A stretch of DNA of 64,000 bases from Pararhizobium sp. YC-54 (GTDB lineage: Bacteria > Pseudomonadota > Alphaproteobacteria > Rhizobiales > Rhizobiaceae): contig NZ_JAOYTH010000011.1 of assembly GCF_025847205.1 (NCBI RefSeq), forward strand, positions 206,890-270,889, written 5' to 3'. Shown here in pieces: positions 1 to 7,300 of this stretch (within the stretch, counting starts at the first letter, position 1; each line of letters begins with the position of its first letter). The translations under genes and the position numbers were made by a program. The notes below the pieces were generated by a model. The model was not told the DNA's origin. It ran no database searches and saw nothing but the letters and a program-made list of their open reading frames with translations.

Positions 1-92
1 GCATCCGCCTGGTCGGCACCCGCTTTCAGCGCCAAATCGATGAGCGCGGCCGCCCTTGTCTGCAGAACACCGGAATCGATAATATCGGACAT
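1..92 (-). CDS. pmbA: PmbA/TldE-type metalloprotease subunit, N-terminus only
   Basis: Only the first 30 codons are inside the window; the gene runs off the left edge on the reverse strand. The readable N-terminus (MSDIIDSGVLQTRAAALIDL and onward, ending near AGADQAD) resembles the start of PmbA/TldE proteins, which pair with TldD to degrade or mature small peptides in the cytoplasm. The start is the ATG at 90-92. The assignment rests on a short stretch and was not confirmed by the catalytic or C-terminal region. The neighbour at 263 is divergent, so 93-262 should carry promoters for both. Confidence 0.6.
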   Translation of the reverse strand, partial: MSDIIDSGVLQTRAAALIDLALKAGADQAD

Positions 93-262
93 GATTTAGC
101 CTTTCATTCCCGCTCCATTTATTGTGCAGTGGGACGGGCATCAAGGGCATATCCTGATTCTTGATCGCCGCCCCCGACCAAATGCCTATTTTCGGGCAAA
201 CTCCTGCCCAACCAGACACGCCAGAGCCGCAACAAGCGGCTGCGCGCCAGGAAAGAACACGT

Positions 263-2125
263 ATGTCGACGACACCCGCCCTCACCTCACAGGCTCTGCT
301 CTTGCTCGGCGGCGCCGTGGTCGCAGCGCCGATCTTCAAGAAGCTCGGGCTCGGCACGGTTCTCGGCTATCTGGCAGCCGGCATCATCATCGGCCCCCTT
401 CTGCATCAGATCAGCGATGGCGAGCAAATCCTCGGTTTTGCCGAACTCGGTGTCGTGTTCCTGCTCTTCATCATCGGGCTGGAACTCAAGCCTTCCCGTC
501 TCTGGCAGATGCGGCGCGACATCTTCGGGCTCGGCACCGCGCAGGTGCTGGTCACCGGTGCGGCGATCTCTGCAATCGTTTTCTGGACCGGCCTGCTCGA
601 CTGGAGCGGCAGCGTCATCACCGGGTTCGGGCTGGCATTGTCGTCAACCGCCTTTGCCCTGCAGATTCTCGACGAGAACGGCGACACCAATACACGCTAT
701 GGCCAGCGCGCGTTTTCGGTGCTGCTGCTGCAGGATCTGGCCATCGTGCCGCTTCTGGCGCTGATCCCGCTGCTTGCCCTGCAGGCGCCGGAGGATACCA
801 GCCCGCCGCTGCAGGATTTCGCCGTGGCCATTGGCGCGATCCTGATCATGGTCATCGCCGGCCGCTACCTGCTCAATCCCCTGTTCCAGATCATCGCCCG
901 CACCGGCGCAAGGGAAGTGATGATCGCCGCGGCCCTGCTGATCGTGCTGGGTGCCGCCACCATGATGCAGCTTGCCGGCCTGTCCATGGCGATGGGTGCG
1001 TTCCTCGCCGGCGTGCTTCTGGCCGAATCCTCCTACCGGCATGAACTGGAAGCGGATATCGAGCCGTTCCGCGGGCTGCTGCTCGCGCTGTTCTTCATGG
1101 CGGTCGGGTTGTCGCTGGATATCGAGGTCATCCTCGAAAACTGGCATCTCATCCTTGTCGCCGTGCCGGCGCTGATGGCCGTCAAGGCCTTGGTCATCTA
1201 TGCGCTCTGCCGCCTCACCGGTTCGCCGCACAATGACGCGGTGCGCATCGGCCTGCTTTTGCCGCAGGGCGGGGAATTCGGCTTCGTGCTGTTCACCGCC
1301 GCATCGGCGGCCGGCGTGTTTTCCGGCGGATGGGCATCACTCCTGATCGTCATCGTCACCCTGTCGATGGCGCTGACACCTGCCGCCTCGGCGCTTGCAA
1401 ATTTCCTCATGCAGGAACAGGGCGAAATGGCCGAGGAGCTCGAGGAGGATTTCGATGGTGCCGGCGCCGATGTGCTGATGATCGGCTTTTCCCGCTTCGG
1501 CCAGATCGCCTCGCAGATCCTCCTTGCCGGTGGCCGCGAAGTGACGATCATCGATCATTCCGCCGCGCGCGTCCGGCAGGCGGCGACCTTCGGATTCCGC
1601 ATCTATTTCGGCGACGGCACGCGGCTGGACGTGCTGCGCGCCGCCGGTATCGAGCGGGCCAAGATCGTCGCCGTTTGCACCCAGAAACAGGAGATCACCG
1701 ACCGGATCGTCGACATGGTGCAGGCGGAATATCCGAATGCCCGGATTTATGCCCGAGCCTATGACCGCCTTCATACGCTGTCGCTCAGGGCGCGCGGCGT
1801 CGATTATGAACTGCGCGAGACGTTCGAGTCCGGCCTGGTCTTCGGCCGCAATACGCTGGAGGGATTGGGGATCGCCGACAACGAGGCACAGGAAATCATG
1901 AACGATATCCGCAGGCGCGACGAGGCGCGCCTGGCGGTGCAGGAGGCGGAAGGGATCAGCGCCGGGCGCGACATGCTGCATTTCGAACCGGTCAAGCCCG
2001 AGCCGCTGATCAAGCCCAGGCGCGAGACGGCACCGTCGCTGGCCGCCGATGACGAGATGCTGTCGAACCCCCAACCGGTGAAACCGAAGCCTGCCGGCGA
2101 TGTCCTCGCCAGCGCGGATCAATAG
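263..2125 (+). CDS. Kef-type K+/H+ antiporter (CPA2) with TrkA-N domain
   Basis: This 620-residue inner-membrane protein has the plan of KefB/KefC antiporters: about 380 residues of hydrophobic helices (motifs GTVLGYLAAGIIIGP and LFFMAVGLSLDIEVI), followed by a cytoplasmic RCK/TrkA-N domain from about residue 400 with a Rossmann start (VLMIGFSRFGQIASQ). A polar tail of roughly 100 residues ends the protein. It should exchange K+ (or Na+) for protons under nucleotide or thiol-conjugate control. The ATG at 263 is chosen because an AGGAAAG ribosome site lies seven bases upstream; the reading frame is open back to an ATG at 161, but those extra 34 codons look like spurious coding. No KefF/KefG-type ancillary gene is adjacent. 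The family is clear; the transported ion is not. Confidence 0.9.
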   Translation: MSTTPALTSQALLLLGGAVVAAPIFKKLGLGTVLGYLAAGIIIGPLLHQISDGEQILGFAELGVVFLLFIIGLELKPSRLWQMRRDIFGLGTAQVLVTGAAISAIVFWTGLLDWSGSVITGFGLALSSTAFALQILDENGDTNTRYGQRAFSVLLLQDLAIVPLLALIPLLALQAPEDTSPPLQDFAVAIGAILIMVIAGRYLLNPLFQIIARTGAREVMIAAALLIVLGAATMMQLAGLSMAMGAFLAGVLLAESSYRHELEADIEPFRGLLLALFFMAVGLSLDIEVILENWHLILVAVPALMAVKALVIYALCRLTGSPHNDAVRIGLLLPQGGEFGFVLFTAASAAGVFSGGWASLLIVIVTLSMALTPAASALANFLMQEQGEMAEELEEDFDGAGADVLMIGFSRFGQIASQILLAGGREVTIIDHSAARVRQAATFGFRIYFGDGTRLDVLRAAGIERAKIVAVCTQKQEITDRIVDMVQAEYPNARIYARAYDRLHTLSLRARGVDYELRETFESGLVFGRNTLEGLGIADNEAQEIMNDIRRRDEARLAVQEAEGISAGRDMLHFEPVKPEPLIKPRRETAPSLAADDEMLSNPQPVKPKPAGDVLASADQ

Positions 2126-2150
2126 GCGAACCCCTCTCCGGCCCTAAAGA

Positions 2151-3020
2151 CTAAACCTTCATCCGCGCTTCAATTGCTTCGTCAAGTGCTGTCTTCAGCT
2201 GATCCTTGACGCCGGCTGTCGCGGTCAGCACTTCCTGTGCTCTTAGAAAATCCATCACCCGGAAGCGGCTGACCTCGGGGCGCAGCAGGATATCCGGCGG
2301 GTGCGCCTTCATCTTCATCGCGATGATCGACTGCATCATCAGCTGGCTGGCACCGAACAAGCTGTCGATCCGGCTCGGCATGGTTTCGCCGTCGCCATCC
2401 GGTCCGCCGACCACATCGACGCCGATGACGATATCGGCAAGACCGGTCAGATGATCGAACGGCACCGGATTGTAGATGCCGCCGTCGATCATCACGCGGC
2501 CATTGACGCGGACCGGCATGAAGACGGCCGGAAGGGCCGCCGAGGCGGCCAGCGCCTGGTGCAGATCGCCAGCCTCACAGACGCGCTCGGTCTGCCCGTA
2601 ATAGTCCGTCGTCATGACTTTCAACGGAATATGCAGATCGGCGAAATCCTTCGGAATTGCATCCGGAAGAAAGGCGGGCAGGATGCGCTCGATGTTGAAC
2701 TGGCCGAAGCGAAAGCCGCCGGTCATGGCCTTGGCAAAGCTCGCCGGCCGCAGGCTCCAGAGCCGGTTGATGATCTCCTTGCGCCGGCCGACGGTTGCCA
2801 GCGTATGCTCGCGGATATCGGCACCGCTCATGCCCACCGCCATGCCCGCGCCCATGATCGCTCCAATGGAGGAGCCGGCAATGGCGACCGGGCGAATGCC
2901 AAGCTCATCCAGCGTTTCAATGACATGAATATGGGCAAGCCCGCGCGCGCCGCCGCCGCCAAGGGCGATGGCGACGGTCGGGCCGGCTGATCTTTTCGAT
3001 GTTTCGAGGCCTTGCATCAT
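2151..3020 (-). CDS. patatin-like phospholipase (RssA-type)
   Basis: A 289-residue serine hydrolase of the bacterial patatin family. The oxyanion loop GGGGARG is at residues 21-27, the nucleophile elbow GSSIG at 49-53 (Ser51), and the Asp-Gly-Gly of the Ser-Asp dyad at 179-181. No signal peptide is visible, so a cytoplasmic or membrane-peripheral lipase is expected; the natural substrate is unknown. The start at 3020 has a GGAAAG site nearby, while the longer open frame back to 3293 lies inside rsmD in another frame and is rejected. The gene starts 19 bases after the rsmD stop and is probably the last gene of the pseudouridine synthase-rsmD-patatin transcript. Confidence 0.88.
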   Translation of the reverse strand: MMQGLETSKRSAGPTVAIALGGGGARGLAHIHVIETLDELGIRPVAIAGSSIGAIMGAGMAVGMSGADIREHTLATVGRRKEIINRLWSLRPASFAKAMTGGFRFGQFNIERILPAFLPDAIPKDFADLHIPLKVMTTDYYGQTERVCEAGDLHQALAASAALPAVFMPVRVNGRVMIDGGIYNPVPFDHLTGLADIVIGVDVVGGPDGDGETMPSRIDSLFGASQLMMQSIIAMKMKAHPPDILLRPEVSRFRVMDFLRAQEVLTATAGVKDQLKTALDEAIEARMKV

Positions 3021-3039
3021 GCTCAGCGTCTTTCCGGTA

Positions 3040-3600
3040 TCACGCGGCGCGGTAACGGTAGAAATGCATCCTGGTTTCGCCGAACAGACGGTCATCGACG
3101 AAATCGAATCCAGCCTGCAGCACAGGATGCACATCGGCGCGCTCTTCGAGAACCGCAAGCGCTCCCGGCACCAGCCAGCCACCATTGGCAGCCGACGCCA
3201 GCGCCTTCTCCCCAAGGCCCTTGCCGTAGGGCGGGTCGGCAAAGAGGAAATGGAACGGCTCGACGGTACCGGCGGGACCGAGATCGGTCGCATCGCGGCG
3301 GAAGACGCGCGCCCGGCCGGTCAGGCCGAACGCTTCGATATTGGTGCGCAGCAAGCCCCTGCCCTCGGCCCCCATTTCAACGAACAGGGCCTGACGGCAA
3401 CCGCGCGACAGGGCTTCAAGCCCCACAGCGCCGGTGCCGGCAAACAGATCGAGAACCCGCGCATTGTCGAGCGCTTCCGGATAGGAATGGCTCAGGATGT
3501 TGAACAGGCTTTCGCGCGTCCGGTCCGTTGTCGGCCGGATGTCGTTGGAATTGGGCGTTGCGAGCCCGCGCCCGCGAAACTCGCCACCGACGATCCGCAC
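3040..3600 (-). CDS. rsmD: 16S rRNA (guanine-966-N2)-methyltransferase RsmD
   Basis: RsmD methylates G966 of 16S rRNA in the 30S subunit using S-adenosylmethionine. The 186-residue length is normal. The AdoMet-binding motif I reads VLDLFAGTGAVGLEALSRG (residues 49-67), and the N2-guanine methyltransferase signature DPPY is at 122-125. The N-terminus MRIVGGEFRGRGL is typical. The gene begins six bases downstream of the pseudouridine synthase stop and is followed 19 bases later by a patatin gene, so the three are very likely cotranscribed. Pairing two rRNA modification enzymes in one operon fits their shared role in ribosome maturation. Confidence 0.95.
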   Translation of the reverse strand: MRIVGGEFRGRGLATPNSNDIRPTTDRTRESLFNILSHSYPEALDNARVLDLFAGTGAVGLEALSRGCRQALFVEMGAEGRGLLRTNIEAFGLTGRARVFRRDATDLGPAGTVEPFHFLFADPPYGKGLGEKALASAANGGWLVPGALAVLEERADVHPVLQAGFDFVDDRLFGETRMHFYRYRAA

Positions 3601-3606
3601 CGGCGC

Positions 3607-5520
3607 TTAGTTCCCGCGTCCGCGTGGCTTGCCGCCGCCGGCAGGGCGGCCGCCGGAAGGCTTTCCACCACCGCCCGGCTTGCGAGGGCCGCCGGTTTTC
3701 GCGCCGAACGGCTTTGCACCACCCGGCTTGCCGCCGAACGACTTTCCGCCTGCAGGCCGGTCACCTGAAGGTTTGCCGCCGAACGGACGGTCACCGTCAC
3801 GGCGTGGCGGACGGTCGCCTTGCGGACGATCACCTCGTGGGCGGTCACCGGCAGGCCGGTCGCTTCTGGGCCGGTCGGAGAACGAGCGGGCGCCCTCGGC
3901 ACGGGGCTTGCGATCACCGAATGGCTTGTCGCCACCTTCGCGGCGCGGCGGGCGATCACCTTGCGGACGATCGCCGCGCGGGGCGCGGTCGCCAAAACTG
4001 CGGCCACCACGATCGTCGCCGCCGGAACGCTTGCGGTCGCCACCCCGGCCTTCGTCGCGGCTCGGCTCTTCCGTTGCGCGAATCCAGTCGTTGTCGTCTG
4101 CGTCACGCGTGACGATCACCCGCGGGCCACGATCGGGACGATCGTAGACGGAGGCCTTCTTGCGATCCGGATCGAACTTCCTGTTGGACTTCGCCGCCAG
4201 ACCATCCTTGGTACGGCCATAGCGCTTGCTCGCCGGCGCGCCTTCCGGGCGCTCGCGGCGCACGGGCTTTTCTGCGACGTCTGCCGCTTGCGCGTCCTTC
4301 GGCTTCTTTTCCGGCAAAGGCTTGGCGCCGGGCGCCATCCAGACATTGGCCTTACGGGCGCGGAAACCCGGTTCCCGCTTCGGCTCGTTAAATTTCGCAG
4401 CCGGCGCATCGCGTCCGCCACGGTCATTCCTCTCGGAGCGGCCACTGCCGCGGTCGTCACGCCGGGTATCCAGGCGCGACAGCGCGCGCTCGCGCTTGTC
4501 GCCGGCCTTTTCCTTGAACGCGCCGCGCTCGCGGGCTTCCGGCTTTCCGGCCGCCCATTCGTTCTTCTGCGGCTTTTCCTCTTCGGCTGCTGCGGCATCG
4601 AAGATCGGCGCATCGAAATTCGCCTTGGCATCCTCGATCAGGCGCGGACCGAGCTGGTCGCGCAGCGTGCGGCCGCGGATTTCCTGGGCCTGGCCTTCCG
4701 GCAGTTCGCCAAGCTGGAACGGGCCGTAGGAAATGCGGATCAGCCGGTTCACGTCGAGGCCGAGCGCGCCCATGACGTTCTTGATTTCGCGGTTCTTGCC
4801 TTCGCGCAGGCCCATGGTGATCCAGACGTTGGAGCCCTGAACCTTGTCGAGTGTCGCATCGATGGCGCCGTAGAGCACGCCGTCGACGGCGATGCCGTCC
4901 TTCAGCTTGTCGAGAGCCGCCTGGTCAATCGATCCGTGCGCGCGGACGCGGTAGCGGCGCAGCCAGCCGGTGGCGGGCAGTTCGAGAACGCGAGCCAGAC
5001 CGCCGTCATTGGTCAGGAGCAGCAGGCCTTCGGTATTGATATCGAGACGGCCGATGGACAGGACGCGCGGCAGATCTTCCGGCAGGTTGTCGAAAACGGT
5101 CGGACGGCCTTCCGGATCGGAATTGGTGGTCACCAGGCCGGACGGCTTGTGATAGAGCCAGAGGCGGGTGCGCTCGATGCCGCGGATCGGCTGGCCGTCC
5201 ACTTCGATATGATCGGCGAGCGTCGCGTTGACGACCGGGCTGTCGAGCAGCTTGCCGTTGAGCGAGACACGGCCTTCCATGATCATGCGCTCGATATCGC
5301 GGCGCGAGGCGACGCCTGCGCGCGCCATGATCTTGGAAATGCGCTGCGGCACATCGGCGCCGACGGTTTCTGCCACCGCCGGCCGTGGCTTGCGCGGCTT
5401 TTCCGTTTCGCTACCTTCGCCCGAATGACCGGCAGCGGTCTTGCGCGCGCCGGTAGAGGGCTTCTTGTCGGACCGTGCGGGTTTGCCGCCAGGCCGCTGG
5501 GGCTTGTCTTTGAATGTCAT
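3607..5520 (-). CDS. RluB/RsuA-family pseudouridine synthase with long basic disordered tail
   Basis: Residues about 56-105 form an S4 RNA-binding domain, and residues 115-300 form an RsuA/RluB/RluE-type pseudouridine synthase domain with the catalytic motif GRLDINTEGLLLLTNDG (Asp160). It should isomerise one uridine in rRNA, most likely 23S. Residues 1-55 are a lysine/proline-rich leader. Residues 300-637 are a low-complexity tail of arginine, glycine, aspartate, proline and lysine with many GDRP/PQGDRPPRR-like repeats, more than doubling the family length of about 250-300 residues. The tail is probably disordered and RNA binding. Which rRNA position is modified cannot be read from sequence. 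It heads the operon with rsmD and is divergent from tadA. Confidence 0.9.
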   Translation of the reverse strand: MTFKDKPQRPGGKPARSDKKPSTGARKTAAGHSGEGSETEKPRKPRPAVAETVGADVPQRISKIMARAGVASRRDIERMIMEGRVSLNGKLLDSPVVNATLADHIEVDGQPIRGIERTRLWLYHKPSGLVTTNSDPEGRPTVFDNLPEDLPRVLSIGRLDINTEGLLLLTNDGGLARVLELPATGWLRRYRVRAHGSIDQAALDKLKDGIAVDGVLYGAIDATLDKVQGSNVWITMGLREGKNREIKNVMGALGLDVNRLIRISYGPFQLGELPEGQAQEIRGRTLRDQLGPRLIEDAKANFDAPIFDAAAAEEEKPQKNEWAAGKPEARERGAFKEKAGDKRERALSRLDTRRDDRGSGRSERNDRGGRDAPAAKFNEPKREPGFRARKANVWMAPGAKPLPEKKPKDAQAADVAEKPVRRERPEGAPASKRYGRTKDGLAAKSNRKFDPDRKKASVYDRPDRGPRVIVTRDADDNDWIRATEEPSRDEGRGGDRKRSGGDDRGGRSFGDRAPRGDRPQGDRPPRREGGDKPFGDRKPRAEGARSFSDRPRSDRPAGDRPRGDRPQGDRPPRRDGDRPFGGKPSGDRPAGGKSFGGKPGGAKPFGAKTGGPRKPGGGGKPSGGRPAGGGKPRGRGN

Positions 5521-5596
5521 TTGTGTTGCCTGCCTTTTGGGCTGTCCTATCAGGTCACAGCCCTTGGGTTAAGAGAAATTATCACGGGTCTCAACG

Positions 5597-6046
5597 ATGG
5601 CTGAAACGAGCCGCTTTATGGATTTGGCCTTGGAAGAAGCCAGAATGGCAGCCGCCCGCGGCGAAGTGCCTGTCGGTGCGGTCCTTGTTGTCAACGGCGA
5701 GATCATCGCCAGCGCCGGAAACCGCACGCGCGAGCTCAACGACGTGACGGCGCATGCGGAAATAGAAGTGATCCGCGCGGCATCGAACACCATCGGGGCA
5801 GAGCGGCTGAACGGCGCCGATCTCTACGTGACGCTCGAACCTTGCACCATGTGCGCGGCGGCCATCTCGTTTGCCCGCCTGCGCCGGCTATACTACGGCG
5901 CCGAAGATCCGAAGGGCGGCGGCGTCGACAACGGCGTGCGCTTTTTCAGCCAGCCGACCTGTCATCACGCGCCCGATGTCTATTCGGGCCTCTCCGGCCA
6001 GAGTGCGGCCGCAATTCTCAAGGATTTCTTTCACACCAAACGCTGA
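5597..6046 (+). CDS. tadA: tRNA adenosine(34) deaminase TadA
   Basis: TadA converts A34 to inosine in the anticodon wobble position of tRNA-Arg(ACG). The 149-residue protein has the zinc cytidine/deoxycytidylate deaminase signature: HAE at residues 53-55 (catalytic Glu55) and PCTMC at 82-86 supplying the two zinc cysteines. The length matches bacterial TadA. The ATG at 5597 follows a short 76-base divergent intergenic region shared with the pseudouridine synthase. Guanine deaminases share the fold, but the overall sequence is TadA-like. Confidence 0.94.
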   Translation: MAETSRFMDLALEEARMAAARGEVPVGAVLVVNGEIIASAGNRTRELNDVTAHAEIEVIRAASNTIGAERLNGADLYVTLEPCTMCAAAISFARLRRLYYGAEDPKGGGVDNGVRFFSQPTCHHAPDVYSGLSGQSAAAILKDFFHTKR

Positions 6047-6064
6047 GCGCCGGGCCGAAATGCC

Positions 6065-6541
6065 TCAACCGGCGGCAAAGGTCTCAAGCGCTGTTCCCGA
6101 CAGGCGGTAACGCGTCCATTCGGTCAGAGGCTCTGCACCGATTGCCTCATAGGCTTTGATCGCCGGCTCGTTCCAGTCGAGAACGCTCCATTCGAAACGG
6201 CCGCATCCCTTTTCGACGGCAATGCGCGCCAGATACCGCAGCATCAAGCGCCCGGCGCCCGATCCGCGCTGATCCGGCGTGATGTACAGGTCTTCCAGGT
6301 AAAGCCCGTTGCGCGCCTGCCAGGTCGAATAGCTGAAGAACCAGACGGCAAAGCCGACCGGCACGCCATCACGCTCGCAGATTGCCGCCTCGGAAACGGA
6401 ATTTTGGCCGAACAGCGATAGGGTAACCATCTGAACGGTCGCCTCGACCTCGTGGCCGGCCTTCTCGTAGATGGCCAGTTCGGTGATGAAGCGCAGGATG
6501 GTCTCTGCGTCCTTGGGGGTAGCCTTGCGAATCTCAAACAT
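6065..6541 (-). CDS. GNAT family N-acetyltransferase (SSAT-like)
   Basis: The 158-residue protein is a complete GNAT fold. The acetyl-CoA pyrophosphate loop is visible as QRGSGAGRLM (about residues 95-104), preceded by YLEDLYITPD, and followed by the family pattern WNEPAIKAYEAIGA. The N-terminus (IRKATPKDAETILRFITELA) and the LEDLYI block resemble spermidine/spermine- or thialysine-acetyltransferase-like members, so a small amine is a reasonable substrate, but this is inference. It starts six bases downstream of the stop of the lipoprotein gene at 6548 and is likely cotranscribed with it. Confidence 0.86.
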   Translation of the reverse strand: MFEIRKATPKDAETILRFITELAIYEKAGHEVEATVQMVTLSLFGQNSVSEAAICERDGVPVGFAVWFFSYSTWQARNGLYLEDLYITPDQRGSGAGRLMLRYLARIAVEKGCGRFEWSVLDWNEPAIKAYEAIGAEPLTEWTRYRLSGTALETFAAG

Positions 6542-6547
6542 CGGGCA

Positions 6548-7165
6548 TCAGTAGATCTGGTACCATTTCTTGCCGCTGCCCTTGATCGCGGCTTCCTTCT
6601 TGCGGCGGCGCTGCTTGACCTGCTCCGGCTCGCCGAGGTCCGCCGTCGCCTCTTCCGGCAGCTTGCGGTATTCGAGCGGCGGATCGCTGAGGAACCGGCG
6701 CTTGTCGGCATAGGCACCCATCTGGATCTTGCGAGCTTCGCGATAGGCCTGCGTCTGTTCAGCGGTCGTCAGCTTGCGGCCATTGGCGCTCGACTTGGCC
6801 AGCGGCGAAACATAGTTGGGGTTATCGGCATTGGCGTCGGCTTCCTCGCGCAGACGCTGGCGCGTATCTTCCGGCGATTCGATCCACTGCGGATTGTCCT
6901 TGGTGGCCAGGTTCTGCTGCGGTTGAACCAGTTGCGCCGTCTCGGTTGACGGCGGCAGCACCAGTCCGGGACGCGGCTGATATTTGACATTGCTTGGATT
7001 GGCCTGGGAAATGCTGACCGCGCTGCCGAGGTCATCGACCAGATGTTCGCCAGCCGTCTTGTCCGTGCCGTAGGTCGGGCCGCCGATGCAGCCGGTCAGA
7101 ACGAGGCTGCCGGTTACAATGCCGAACAGGCCGGCATACAGTCGAAACTCTCGCGTCATTCCCAT
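6548..7165 (-). CDS. hypothetical lipoprotein
   Basis: I do not recognise a functional family. The 205-residue product starts with a basic n-region and hydrophobic stretch ending in the lipobox LTGC (Cys26), so it should be lipid-modified and anchored to a membrane, probably the outer one. The mature part is polar, rich in Gln, Pro, Arg and Lys, with predicted flexible segments and a very basic stretch (KQRRRKKEAAIKG) near the C-terminus. The ATG at 7165 is preferred because a GGAAGGG ribosome site lies just upstream; an ATG two codons later is possible. It lies downstream of ileS with about 135 bases between. Confidence 0.75.
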   Translation of the reverse strand: MGMTREFRLYAGLFGIVTGSLVLTGCIGGPTYGTDKTAGEHLVDDLGSAVSISQANPSNVKYQPRPGLVLPPSTETAQLVQPQQNLATKDNPQWIESPEDTRQRLREEADANADNPNYVSPLAKSSANGRKLTTAEQTQAYREARKIQMGAYADKRRFLSDPPLEYRKLPEEATADLGEPEQVKQRRRKKEAAIKGSGKKWYQIY

Positions 7166-7300
7166 GAAAACCCTTCCAGCGGTGCCGGCACGATCGATAT
7201 TTGAGCGGCATTGCTGCGCCCATGACGGATAAATCCGCCGATTTTCAGGCAGGTTTACCGGATGAGCCGCAAATACGCAATTCACCCGGTAAACAATCCC

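Noticed and set aside
2151..3020. RsmD-linked patatin considered as a CBASS/phage-defence effector
   Set aside because: There is no cyclase, sensor or other defence gene nearby, and its place after rsmD in a core operon argues for a housekeeping lipase.
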